The position numbers were made by a program, and so were the translations under genes. The notes beneath the pieces are model-generated. The model searched no databases. It had not been told where the DNA came from and worked only from the letters and a program-made list of their open reading frames with translations. From Bacteroidota bacterium (lineage in GTDB: Bacteria > Bacteroidota > Ignavibacteria > OLB7), in the NCBI GenBank assembly GCA_018266795.1, contig JAFDZV010000035.1:96443-160442 (forward strand): DNA of 64,000 nt, given 5' to 3'. Shown here piece by piece: positions 27,190 through 35,502 of this stretch. How positions within the stretch are numbered: the stretch's first letter is position 1; each line of letters starts with the position of its first letter.

Positions 27190-27488
27190 TTGTTATTGCT
27201 ACACCCAGATACCGGACTGTCTTTTTTGACAATCTCGTTGCAGAACACATCGATCGATGCCGTGAAATGTACCCAAGAATCGATGATGTGATACGAGGTC
27301 TTGAATGGGCAATAGTACGCAAGCCCGAAAAGGGCTTGCCCCTGCGCTATATTGACGGCATCACCTATTTCCTGTGGAAGACTTACGATTCCTCCGATGT
27401 AGAGGGCGCACCTGTCGGTGTCACCGCAGTATACTTCTTCGATGATAACACTGTCACGATCTTCGCCCTGCGAGTCATAGACCGCTGA
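27150..27488 (+). CDS. RelE/ParE-like toxin, start uncertain
   Basis: About 100 residues of RelE/ParE/HigB-like character: PRYRTVFFDNLVAEHIDRCREMYPRIDDVIRGLEW at the N-terminus, then AIVRKPEKGLP and a terminal beta hairpin VTAVYFFDDNTVTIFALRV. Likely an mRNA interferase or gyrase-type toxin paired with the upstream Panacea protein. There is no ATG near the expected N-terminus. The nearest plausible in-frame start is TTG 27150, inside the antitoxin gene; an ATG lies at 27063. A coupled or rare start, or an inactivating mutation, is possible. Confidence 0.65.
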   Translation: MGPERSGEVRKGIVVIATPRYRTVFFDNLVAEHIDRCREMYPRIDDVIRGLEWAIVRKPEKGLPLRYIDGITYFLWKTYDSSDVEGAPVGVTAVYFFDDNTVTIFALRVIDR

Positions 27489-27804
27489 TATCCCCGCCGC
27501 ATACCACACAAACACATTCCCTTCATTATACCTGCATAGACAACCGTTGCCCATAGATGAATCATGGAGGTCTCTCTCCATTGGCCCGGCCATGAACATT
27601 CGCCGTACTTCGGGATGGTGGCAGAGATGCTTACCATCGATCTCCGGATATCCGAGCATCCTCCGGATATCCGGAGCATCGGCTCCAGAGATGCGGCACC
27701 GCGTGGCTGTGGCCCGGTTCGCTTCGGTTCCGCATCTTTGCGGGCGCAATCCCGGACTATGACTATTGTCATGGTATTGCATCACACAATGTTCCGAAGT
27801 TGAT
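27489..27804. other. Gap with palindromic direct repeat
   Basis: 316 bases between the toxin gene and the oxidase cluster, with no supported gene. The centre carries the CTCCGGATATCC repeat (27642-27676). The rest shows nothing recognisable. Confidence 0.5.
27642..27676. promoter_or_regulatory. Tandem palindrome CTCCGGATATCCGGAG
   Basis: A perfect 16-bp palindrome at 27661-27676, preceded by a near-identical copy lacking one G (27642-27656). Each copy is followed by CATC, making a 19/20-bp direct repeat. This looks like a double operator for a dimeric regulator. It is 129 nt upstream of the first oxidase-cluster gene and 154 nt after the toxin stop. Confidence 0.5.
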
Positions 27805-28710
27805 ATGATTGCCGATAGATACCGGCGGCTCATGCGGCGGAATGCCTTGCCTGCCGCAGTTCTGGCATCGCTCGTAGTGCTGGTAGCCGGCGGCTGCCGG
27901 AGCGAGCATCACGATGACGCCGGCCAGTTGCAGTCGTGGCAGAAGGAGAAGATGCCTGCTCACGTCACTGCCGAACTGCCGAAGGCGAACTACACTGCTG
28001 TCGAGGTGCGTGACGGTGGTTCGATTACCGGCAGTGTGCGCCTTGCGGGGCCTGCCCCGGTGCTTCCCGATTTTCAGATCGATGGCGCCGCCAATGCATG
28101 CGCGTCCGCCGCTCACAACAACCGGCTTACTGTTGGAACCAACCGCGGCATTGCAGGCGCGGTTGTGTATCTGGTGAACGTTGCGCAGGGGAAGCCGATG
28201 CCGGCCTTCGCACATGGCGAGCTGGTTCTGGATCAGAATGGTTGCCAGTACCGGCCGCACGTACTCGCGGCGCCGGTGGGCGCGGAGGTGGACTTCCTGA
28301 ACAGCGACGACATGCCGCACAACGTGCGGGTGCAGAGCGTCGGGCACGACTCCGTGCTGCTGAACGTGACGCAGGGGGCGCGCGGAAAGAACGATCCCTG
28401 GCTGATCGATCGCGCCGGTCCGCTGGAGGTATCGTGCGACTATCATCCCTGGATGAATGCCTATCTCTTCGGCGTGGCCAATCCCTACTACGCAGTCACC
28501 GCGACCGACGGGAAGTTCACGATCCGGGATATCCCGCCGGGTACGTACACACTGAAGATCTGGCTGAACGGTTTCGAGACCACGCCGAAGCGGGACAACC
28601 GCGGGCAGTTGGTCGGCTATGCGTTCGGCCATCCCTACATGCAGGAGCAGAAGGTGGAGGTGAAGCCGGGGAAGCCTGCGAGTGCGGTCTTCGAAGTGCG
28701 CCCGCGCTGA
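27805..28710 (+). CDS. Cupredoxin-like lipoprotein with carboxypeptidase-regulatory-like C-terminus
   Basis: A 301-residue exported lipoprotein: a basic start, then ALPAAVLASLVVLVAGGC with lipid Cys31. The middle shows a type 1 copper pattern: His172 (MPHNV), then Cys211, His214 and Met217 in CDYHPWM. The C-terminal part, AVTATDGKFTIRDIPPGTYTLKIW, is a carboxypeptidase regulatory-like beta domain. Likely a copper-binding electron carrier or copper donor for the oxidase encoded downstream. The next gene starts 20 nt after its stop. A paralog lies at 29082. Confidence 0.8.
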   Translation: MIADRYRRLMRRNALPAAVLASLVVLVAGGCRSEHHDDAGQLQSWQKEKMPAHVTAELPKANYTAVEVRDGGSITGSVRLAGPAPVLPDFQIDGAANACASAAHNNRLTVGTNRGIAGAVVYLVNVAQGKPMPAFAHGELVLDQNGCQYRPHVLAAPVGAEVDFLNSDDMPHNVRVQSVGHDSVLLNVTQGARGKNDPWLIDRAGPLEVSCDYHPWMNAYLFGVANPYYAVTATDGKFTIRDIPPGTYTLKIWLNGFETTPKRDNRGQLVGYAFGHPYMQEQKVEVKPGKPASAVFEVRPR

Positions 28711-28730
28711 TGGCGATTCAAGGGGCTGCC

Positions 28731-29018
28731 ATGAAACGGAATCCCACAGGAACTCTTCGTAGAGGCGTCGCTGTTTCACCGGTGTGTGGCGGCGTGCTCG
28801 TTGCAGCACTGCTTCTGCTGGGCGCAGCATCCGCGCATGCATGCCCCAACTGCGGTATCGACGCCATTGCCGCGCAGAAGGGGGGAGCGGATGCGGCGCA
28901 GGGATTCGTCTACGGCACTATCGCTCTGGCAGGTGCCCCCGTTGCAGTCATTGCGTCGCTGGTCACAATCATCGTACGTGCGGTTCGTCGTCGCGACGGC
29001 TCCGGCATCGTCTCCTGA
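28731..29018 (+). CDS. Small CPNC-motif membrane protein
   Basis: A 95-residue protein. A signal peptide (GGVLVAALLLLGAASAHA) is followed by ACPNCGIDAIAAQKGGADAAQGFVYG, then one membrane helix TIALAGAPVAVIASLVTIIV and a basic end. The CxxC just after the predicted cleavage site could bind copper or act as a thiol pair in the periplasm. AAGGGG-type SD at 6 nt supports the ATG at 28731; an ATG at 28710 overlaps the upstream stop. The position between two cupredoxin-like lipoproteins suggests a role in oxidase copper handling. No named family was recognised. Confidence 0.75.
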   Translation: MKRNPTGTLRRGVAVSPVCGGVLVAALLLLGAASAHACPNCGIDAIAAQKGGADAAQGFVYGTIALAGAPVAVIASLVTIIVRAVRRRDGSGIVS

Positions 29019-29081
29019 CCGCATGCCCCGCCGTTCCTCCGCGTATCATCGGCTCGTACCCGCATTCAACGTATCTCGTCC

Positions 29082-29861
29082 ATGAATTCCAGCCGTTCTC
29101 TTCGCCTCGGTGCATGGCTTCTTCCTGCGCTCCTCCTCGCGTTCGCGCTCGCATCGTGCGGCGGCGATTCCGGCGATGATGCCGATGCGAAGAAACCGCT
29201 CGCCACGATCGATCCCGCCACGGCCGCTACCATCACCGGAACGGTGACGTTCCAGGGAACGCCCCCCGCTCCGAAAAGCGTGAGGATGGAGGCCGATCCG
29301 CACTGCAACGCGACTCCGGAGAACGAAACGCCGGAGGTAACGCAGGAGGTGGTGGTGAACAACGGCCGTCTTGCCAATGTCTTCGTCTACCTCAGCGACG
29401 GCGTGAAAGGGCGTTACGCTCCCACGGCGGACTCCGTGGTGCTGGACCAGCGGGGGTGCCGCTATCATCCCCATGTGCTGGGAGTGATGGTGGGCCAGCG
29501 CATGGTGGTGCGCAACAGCGATGCCACGCTGCACAACATCCACGCGGCGGCGAAGATCAACAAGGAGTTCAACATCGCGCAGACGCAGCAGGGGCAGCTT
29601 ACCGATCAGGTCTTCACGCATACGGAGGTGATGATACCCGTTGCATGCGATGTTCACGGATGGATGCGAAGCTTCATCGGCGTTCTGTCGCATCCGTTCT
29701 TCGCGGTCACGGCCACGGATGGTTCCTTTGTGCTGAAGGGAGTTCCTCCAGGCACCTATACACTGACCGCATGGCACGAGAAATACGGTACCCTGCAGCA
29801 GAAGATCGAGGTGAAGGAGCGTGAGAGCACGGCTGTCGATTTTGCGTTCAAGGCTCCATAG
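29082..29861 (+). CDS. Cupredoxin-like lipoprotein, paralog
   Basis: A 259-residue lipoprotein with LASC lipobox (Cys26). It has the same layout as the gene at 27805: ITGTVTFQGTPP start, conserved Cys75 and Cys126, then His151 (LHNIH) with Cys189, His192 and Met195 in CDVHGWM. It ends in the regulatory-like domain AVTATDGSFVLKGVPPGTYTL. Presumably a periplasmic copper protein serving the terminal oxidase. Its 3' end overlaps coxB by 41 bases. Confidence 0.8.
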   Translation: MNSSRSLRLGAWLLPALLLAFALASCGGDSGDDADAKKPLATIDPATAATITGTVTFQGTPPAPKSVRMEADPHCNATPENETPEVTQEVVVNNGRLANVFVYLSDGVKGRYAPTADSVVLDQRGCRYHPHVLGVMVGQRMVVRNSDATLHNIHAAAKINKEFNIAQTQQGQLTDQVFTHTEVMIPVACDVHGWMRSFIGVLSHPFFAVTATDGSFVLKGVPPGTYTLTAWHEKYGTLQQKIEVKERESTAVDFAFKAP

Positions 29862-30654
29862 CGTAGGGCGATGGGCTGCGCCGCCGGCGTTCGCCGTTCT
29901 GCTGCTTCTGGCCGCAGGTACCCGGGCAGGCGCCGGCCCCGTTGCCGACTCGTCGAGCCACGGCCACCGCTGGTGGCTGCCGGCGGCCTCCACGGCCGTT
30001 GCCGGACGTATCGACTCGCTCTTCATTCTCATTCTCTGGATCACCTCCGCCTTTCTGGTTCTCGTCGTTGCGCTCTTCGTGGCCTTCGTGATCCGCTATC
30101 GGCATCGTGAGGGGCGCCGCGCCGCGCACGTAACCGGCAACATGCTGCTGGAGATAGTCTGGATGGCGGTTCCGGCGGCATGTCTCATTGCGATAGCCTA
30201 CGCGAGCAACGGTGCGTGGTCCGCAATGAAAGAGGAGTTCCCTCGCGAGAGCGAGTCGCTGGTGATCATCGTGAAGCCGCGGCAGTTCCAGTGGGATGTG
30301 GTCTACGCCGGTGCCGACGGCCGCTTCGAGACCGCGGACGATATTACGGCGATCAATCGCCTGGATGTGCCCGCCGGAAGGAACGTGATCGTCAAGCTGA
30401 TGGCGCAGGATGTGATTCACAGCTTCTTCGTTCCGCAGTTCAGGATGAAGCAGGATGCCGTGCCGGGGATGACAACCGAGATGTGGTTCAACGTCCCGGC
30501 GCCGGGAACGTTCGAGATCGCCTGCGCGGAGCTGTGCGGCCTTGGGCACTATCGCATGCAGGGGCGGTTGATCGTACACGCGCCGGCCGAGTACGATGCG
30601 TGGTATGCAGGACGATTGCGGGAGAAGGCCGCGGAGTCGGCGAACGCGCGATGA
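29821..30654 (+). CDS. coxB: Cytochrome c oxidase subunit II
   Basis: A 277-residue subunit with an N-terminal hydrophobic leader, two membrane helices (about 63-93 and 108-130) and a periplasmic cupredoxin domain. The CuA ligands are all visible: His200, Cys235, Glu237, Cys239, His243 and Met246 in CAELCGLGHYRM. No CxxCH heme site is present, so it is not a caa3-type fused subunit. It starts at GTG 29821 inside the preceding gene, implying coupling. Confidence 0.95.
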   Translation: MRARLSILRSRLHSVGRWAAPPAFAVLLLLAAGTRAGAGPVADSSSHGHRWWLPAASTAVAGRIDSLFILILWITSAFLVLVVALFVAFVIRYRHREGRRAAHVTGNMLLEIVWMAVPAACLIAIAYASNGAWSAMKEEFPRESESLVIIVKPRQFQWDVVYAGADGRFETADDITAINRLDVPAGRNVIVKLMAQDVIHSFFVPQFRMKQDAVPGMTTEMWFNVPAPGTFEIACAELCGLGHYRMQGRLIVHAPAEYDAWYAGRLREKAAESANAR

Positions 30655-30736
30655 GCGCGTACCGACAGGATATGACGGCGAGTCGATGGCCCGGAGCCGC
30701 GGATGCAGGCTCCGTCTTTGGAACCGAACCGGAATC

Positions 30737-32527
30737 ATGAGCAACCAGGGGGCAGGCGCTCTCATCGATGCGACGGTGCGGCCGCGGAGGCTGGCACGGA
30801 TCTTCTCGCGCGATCATACCGTGATCGCGAAGCAGTTCTTTGCCATGTCCATCTTCTTCCTCTTTGCCGGCGGCCTCCTGGCACTCTTCGTCCGGTGGCA
30901 GCTCGGCTTTCCGGGAAGCGCCGTGCCGGTGCCGTTCAATTTCCTGATGACCAGGACAATGGCGCCGGGGGGGGTGATCGCGCCCGATGCCTTCAACGGG
31001 ATGTTCACGCTCCACGCCACCTTCATGGTCTACTTTGCGGTGCTCCCGATGCTGGTCGGGGCGCTGCCGAACTTCGTCCTCCCGCTTCAGATCGGTTCGC
31101 CGCGGATGGCGTTCCCGACGCTCGGCATGCTCTCGTTCTGGCTCAGCCTGCTCGGCGGCCTGCTGATGATCGCCACCTACTTCGTGGATGGTGGGCCGGC
31201 CTCCACCGGTTGGACGGCTTACGCGCCGCTTGCCGCAGTGAGCCACTACACCGGAAGCTCCGCTGGCCAGAATCTGTGGATACTCTCGCTTGCAATCCTC
31301 GGCATCGGATTGATACTCGGAGCCGCCAATCAGGTGGTGACAATCGTCAACCATCGCGCGCCGGGGCTCACCATGTTCCGGCTTCCGCTCACCGTCTGGT
31401 CCTTCCTCGTCACCGGCCTGCTGGTGCTGCTGGCACTGCCGGTGATCACCGCGGCGGTTGGGATGCTTCTCATGGACCGGACGCTCGGCACCAGCTTCTT
31501 CGTTCCGGCGGGACTCTCCGTCTCGGGAAGCCCGCTGGCAGGCTACGCCGGAGGCGGACAGCCGCTCCTGTGGCAGCATCTCTTCTGGTTCTTCGGGCAT
31601 CCGGTGGTCTATATCATGATCCTGCCGGGGATGGGAGTAGTGTCCGATGTACTCGCCGTCTTCGCGCGCAAACCGCTGTTCGGATATCGGGCGATGATCT
31701 ACTCCACGTTCGCCATTGCCGGACTCGGCTGGCTTGTCTGGGGGCATCACATGTTCCAGTCCGGGATGAACCCGCTCCTTGGAACAACCTTCATGGCCTC
31801 GACCATGGCGATCGCCATCCCATCCGGCGTGAAGGTCTTCGGCTGGCTTGCCACGCTCTGGCGCGGACAGATTCGCTTCGGCCTGCCGATGCTCTTCGCG
31901 CTCGCCTTTCTGCTCACCTTCACCGTTGGTGGGCTTTCCGGAATCTTCATGGCGAGCACGCCGGTGGATGCATTCATCCACGATACCTACTTCATCGTCG
32001 GGCACATTCACTACGTCCTCTTCGGCGGTTCGCTCTTCGCAATCTTCGCAGCGATCGCCTACTGGTTTCCGAAGGCCACCGGGCGCATGCTGGGGGAGCG
32101 GCTGGGCCGGCTCCACTTCTGGCTTACGCTGGCCGCGTTCAACTGCACCTTCTTTCCGATGCACATTCTGGGGATCGGCGGGCATATGCGCCGCATCTAC
32201 GATCCCACGGTGTACGCATTCCTGCGCGACCTTCAGCCGGTGAACACCTTTATCACGATCTCGGCAATTACACTCGGTTTCGCGCAGCTTCTTCTGGTCG
32301 CAAACATTTTCCTTAGTTTGAAAAACGGCCGCCGGGCGGAGCCCAATCCATGGCGGGCCGCAACGCTGGAGTGGACCCTTCCCTCGCCTCCCGGAGACGG
32401 AGCCTTCGCAGTAGTTCCCGAAGTTCATCGCTGGCCATACGATTACAGCCTGCCGAACGCCATCGAGGATTACCTTCCGCAGACCTCCCTTCACGTGAAT
32501 GGTACTGGAACGGGGACCGACTCATGA
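30737..32527 (+). CDS. coxA: Cytochrome c oxidase subunit I
   Basis: A 596-residue heme-copper oxidase core with 12 or more helices. Low-spin heme ligands are His93 (LHATFMVYF) and His425. CuB ligands are His288, His337 and His338. Tyr292 in GHPVVY is the cross-linked tyrosine of A-type oxidases, and His423 in GHIHYVLFGG ligates heme a3. The hydrophilic tail runs from about 525. It reduces oxygen to water and pumps protons. The ATG at 30737 is 82 bases after the coxB stop. Confidence 0.96.
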   Translation: MSNQGAGALIDATVRPRRLARIFSRDHTVIAKQFFAMSIFFLFAGGLLALFVRWQLGFPGSAVPVPFNFLMTRTMAPGGVIAPDAFNGMFTLHATFMVYFAVLPMLVGALPNFVLPLQIGSPRMAFPTLGMLSFWLSLLGGLLMIATYFVDGGPASTGWTAYAPLAAVSHYTGSSAGQNLWILSLAILGIGLILGAANQVVTIVNHRAPGLTMFRLPLTVWSFLVTGLLVLLALPVITAAVGMLLMDRTLGTSFFVPAGLSVSGSPLAGYAGGGQPLLWQHLFWFFGHPVVYIMILPGMGVVSDVLAVFARKPLFGYRAMIYSTFAIAGLGWLVWGHHMFQSGMNPLLGTTFMASTMAIAIPSGVKVFGWLATLWRGQIRFGLPMLFALAFLLTFTVGGLSGIFMASTPVDAFIHDTYFIVGHIHYVLFGGSLFAIFAAIAYWFPKATGRMLGERLGRLHFWLTLAAFNCTFFPMHILGIGGHMRRIYDPTVYAFLRDLQPVNTFITISAITLGFAQLLLVANIFLSLKNGRRAEPNPWRAATLEWTLPSPPGDGAFAVVPEVHRWPYDYSLPNAIEDYLPQTSLHVNGTGTGTDS

Positions 32528-32543
32528 TACAGCACTGGAGACG

Positions 32544-33653
32544 ATGATCATGCACTCCGAATCCTCACCTGAGCGCTTCGGCATGCGCCCCATCCGGGCG
32601 TATGCAACCCGTCGGCGACTGCATCGCTTTGCGATCTTTACATCGCTCTGGATCTTTGCGCTGATATTTCTGGGCGGCATGGTGAAGAGCACCAACTCCG
32701 GGCTCTCCGTTCCCGACTGGCCGAACACCTACGGGCATTTCATGTTCTTCTTTCCATGGAAGGATATGGTGGGCGGGATCTTCTGGGAGCACTCGCATCG
32801 CATGGTCGCCTCCGTGGCCGGCCTTCTTACGTTCGCACTCACAGCCTTCGTCTATCTCGTCGATGACCGCCGCTGGGTTCGCCGTCTCTCGATGTGGGCC
32901 TCCGTGGCCGTGCTGGCGCAGGGAGTGCTTGGCGGCCTGACGGTGCTGCTGTATCTCCCCACATGGGTCTCCAGCAGTCACGGCACGCTTGCGCAGTTGT
33001 ACCTCTGCATGGTGGTTACCATCGCGGTTGCAACATCGGAGCGGTGGAAGGATGATATCGAGCCGATCACGGAGCGTCCGGGCCGGTCGCTCCGGCGGCT
33101 TGCGCTTGCAACCACCATCACGATATTCTGCCAGCTCGTGATCGGTGCGGTGATGCGCCACTCGGAGGCAGGGCTCGCCGTTCCCGATTTCCCCACGATG
33201 TTCGGGAGCTGGGTGCCGCCGCTGAGCGCCGCACGCCTGGAGTCGGCGAACCGCGAACTGATCGCCATGGATCTGGCTCCGGTTACCATGTGGCAGATGG
33301 TTGCGCATCTGATGCACCGCCTCGGCGCGCTTGCCGTAACCACGATGATTCTCTGGACCTCCACCGTGGCGCTTCGCCGCTACCGCGATATTCCGGTCCT
33401 GCGCCGCAACGCCCTGATGCTGCTGGCGTTGCTGGTGGTTCAGCTTACGCTGGGCATCCTTACCATCCTCACACAGAAGCAGCCGGAGATAACATCGCTT
33501 CATGTGGTTACCGGCGCCGCGACCCTGGTAACCAGCCTGATCCTCACCGTTCGCGTGCGCTACCTCGTCGCTTCCGGAGCCGCAGGCGCGCCTGCACGCC
33601 GTGATGCCCGTGCCGGAAGTCCGCGGAAGGAGATGGAGGAGGCGATGACATGA
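32544..33653 (+). CDS. ctaA: Heme A synthase, CtaA/Cox15 type
   Basis: A 369-residue polytopic membrane protein with eight helices. Heme-binding histidines appear in WEHSHRM (83, 85), SSHGTLAQ, VAHLMHRLGA and TSLHVVTGA, spaced as in two four-helix halves. It oxidises the heme O methyl to formyl to give heme A. GGAG precedes the ATG at 32544. Its stop overlaps ctaB (ATGA). Confidence 0.93.
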   Translation: MIMHSESSPERFGMRPIRAYATRRRLHRFAIFTSLWIFALIFLGGMVKSTNSGLSVPDWPNTYGHFMFFFPWKDMVGGIFWEHSHRMVASVAGLLTFALTAFVYLVDDRRWVRRLSMWASVAVLAQGVLGGLTVLLYLPTWVSSSHGTLAQLYLCMVVTIAVATSERWKDDIEPITERPGRSLRRLALATTITIFCQLVIGAVMRHSEAGLAVPDFPTMFGSWVPPLSAARLESANRELIAMDLAPVTMWQMVAHLMHRLGALAVTTMILWTSTVALRRYRDIPVLRRNALMLLALLVVQLTLGILTILTQKQPEITSLHVVTGAATLVTSLILTVRVRYLVASGAAGAPARRDARAGSPRKEMEEAMT

Positions 33654-34555
33654 CCGAAGGAAACCCGACGACCATTGAGGCAACCGGGGCCAAGCGCTCC
33701 GCGCGCGTGGTTGAATACGTGGAGCTGACGAAGCCCCGGCTTACGATGCTCTCCGTGCTCACCACACTGGGCGGCTTCTACATGGCGTCGCACGGGCCGC
33801 TGGACCTTTCCCTGCTGGTGCATACCATTATCGGCACTTCGATGTGCGGAGCAGGATGCGGAGCGTTGAACATGTTTGTGGAGCGGGAGCACGACGCGAA
33901 GATGCGCCGCACCATGCAGCGGCCGCTTCCTTCCGGCAGGCTGATTCCCGCCGAGGCACTCCTCTTCGGTCTCTTCCTCGTCGTGGGCGGGGTAACGTAC
34001 CTGGCCCTGGCAGTGAATCTTCTTACCGCCATTCTCGGCGCGGCAACGGTGATCAGCTACGTGCTGCTCTACACTCCATTGAAGCGCCTCTCCACGTTGA
34101 ACACGGTCGTAGGCGCCATACCTGGTGCGCTTCCGCCGGTGATGGGATGGGCCGCGGTTCGCGGCAGCCTTGACATCGAGGCTCTGGTGCTCTTTGCGCT
34201 CCTCTTCTTCTGGCAGATGCCGCACTTCCTCGCGCTCGCGTGGATGTATCGCAACGACTACGAGCGCGCCGGCTACAAGATCCTCTCCGTTCTCGATCGC
34301 GATGGCGGAAGCACGAGCCGCCAGATCCTGCTCTATACCTCCGCGCTTCTGCCGGTGAGCCTGCTTGGAACAACGATCGGAATGACCGGGCCGTACTATT
34401 TCTACAGCGCGCTCGTGCTGGGCGTGGGATTCCTGGCGTTCGGCCTCCGCCTGGCGTTCACCCGCAAGAACAAACATGCGAAGCATCTGTTCTACTACTC
34501 GCTTCTCTATCTGCCGCTGATCATGCTCGCGATGGCATTGGACAGGCTTTCCTAG
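33650..34555 (+). CDS. ctaB: Protoheme IX farnesyltransferase
   Basis: A 301-residue UbiA-type prenyltransferase that makes heme O. Asp-rich motif one is visible in NMFVEREHDAKMRRTMQRPL, followed by YTPLKRLSTLNTVVGAIPGALPP, and motif two in YRNDYERAGYKIL. About nine membrane helices. It overlaps ctaA by four bases, so the two heme A enzymes are coupled. Confidence 0.95.
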   Translation: MTEGNPTTIEATGAKRSARVVEYVELTKPRLTMLSVLTTLGGFYMASHGPLDLSLLVHTIIGTSMCGAGCGALNMFVEREHDAKMRRTMQRPLPSGRLIPAEALLFGLFLVVGGVTYLALAVNLLTAILGAATVISYVLLYTPLKRLSTLNTVVGAIPGALPPVMGWAAVRGSLDIEALVLFALLFFWQMPHFLALAWMYRNDYERAGYKILSVLDRDGGSTSRQILLYTSALLPVSLLGTTIGMTGPYYFYSALVLGVGFLAFGLRLAFTRKNKHAKHLFYYSLLYLPLIMLAMALDRLS

Positions 34556-34567
34556 CGTGATGAGTTA

Positions 34568-34638
34568 TTTGTCAGCGGTCAGTTGTTGGTAGTCGGTAGG
34601 AAAGACAACTACTGACAACTGACTACCAACGACTGACT
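34568..34638. repeat. Heptamer inverted repeat
   Basis: Left arm GTCAGCGGTCAGTTGTTGGTAGTCGG and right arm CAACTACTGACAACTGACTACC sit between ctaB and coxC, starting 12 nt after the ctaB stop. It is inside the oxidase gene cluster. Confidence 0.85.
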
Positions 34639-34682
34639 CCATTGCCTCCGAACCATCCGGCGGATGATGGGCAGGCCGGCAT

Positions 34683-35279
34683 ATGAACCACGAATCGATG
34701 GCACAGAATTCCTCCGTGATCCGGGGCGGGCCGATGGCCAACGCACGGTTGGGCGTGATGCTCTTCATCGCCGCCGCGGTGATGTTGTTCGCCGCGCTCG
34801 TTGCCGGGTTCTTGGTGCTGCGCTTCGGAAGCCACGGGTTTGCCGGCATGCCGTCGCTTCCCGGCTCGTGGAACGGTCTGCTGTTTCCCGTTCTCCTGCT
34901 TACGCTCATCGCGCTGATGCGTGCTACCGTGCATCTGCGTGCGCTCGAGGTGAGGGCCACGCGGCTCTGGATCGCGCTCGCGCTCGCCTCGTCGATCGCA
35001 TTCGTCGTGATTCTCGTGCTGAGCTGGAACGCTGCGCTTGCGGTTGGTATCGCCCCCGGCACCAATGTGCGCTTCGGGCTCTACTACCTGATGACGGGTG
35101 CCCACGGCGTTCATGCGCTTGGCGGTGTGGTGCCGATTGCAATACTGGCGATGCAGGCGCGCCGCTCCGGCGACCCGCATCGCTTCCTTCCGTTCCTTCA
35201 CGCAACCGAGCTCTACTGGCGATTCGTGATTGCCGTTGGCCTTGTGCTGTTCGTACTCCTGTACGTGGTTGATGCGTGA
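34683..35279 (+). CDS. coxC: Cytochrome c oxidase subunit III
   Basis: A 198-residue protein with five membrane helices, the short form of subunit III. Signatures are YYLMTGAHGVHALGG and the C-terminal HATELYWRFVIAVGLVLF, close to the family's HxxELYWHFVD end. Starts at 34683, 34698 and 34734 are all possible. It stabilises the subunit I oxygen and proton pathways. Confidence 0.9.
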   Translation: MNHESMAQNSSVIRGGPMANARLGVMLFIAAAVMLFAALVAGFLVLRFGSHGFAGMPSLPGSWNGLLFPVLLLTLIALMRATVHLRALEVRATRLWIALALASSIAFVVILVLSWNAALAVGIAPGTNVRFGLYYLMTGAHGVHALGGVVPIAILAMQARRSGDPHRFLPFLHATELYWRFVIAVGLVLFVLLYVVDA

Positions 35280-35419
35280 GGGGGTGGCCGGTTCGAGCCT
35301 GGAACGGTGATCGCCTGGCTGCACCCTGCTCTAGATCATGGTTCTTCGATCGCTCGGCTCGATGCCACGGCATCGGCCGCGCTGTAGAGCTCGGCAACGG
35401 ATCTGCCGCTTGCCGCTGT

Positions 35420-35500
35420 CCTGCGAAGCGCCGGGACCCAGGCACAAAGCACTAATTCACCCTGCGAAGCACCAGGGCCCGGGCACAAAGCACTGATACC
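35420..35500. repeat. Second-type heptamer repeat, duplicated 41-bp unit
   Basis: CCTGCGAAGC(G/A)CC... with AGGCACAAAGCACT in two tandem units of 41 and 40 bp, ending 2 nt before the sco1 ATG. It resembles the ACCAAGC/AGGCAC repeat beside yidC. Confidence 0.65.
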
Positions 35501-35502
35501 TT

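Noticed and set aside
30488-32494. Long frame opposite coxA
   Set aside because: Antisense to coxA, whose heme and copper ligands are all visible; the frame is Glu/Arg-rich without a domain.
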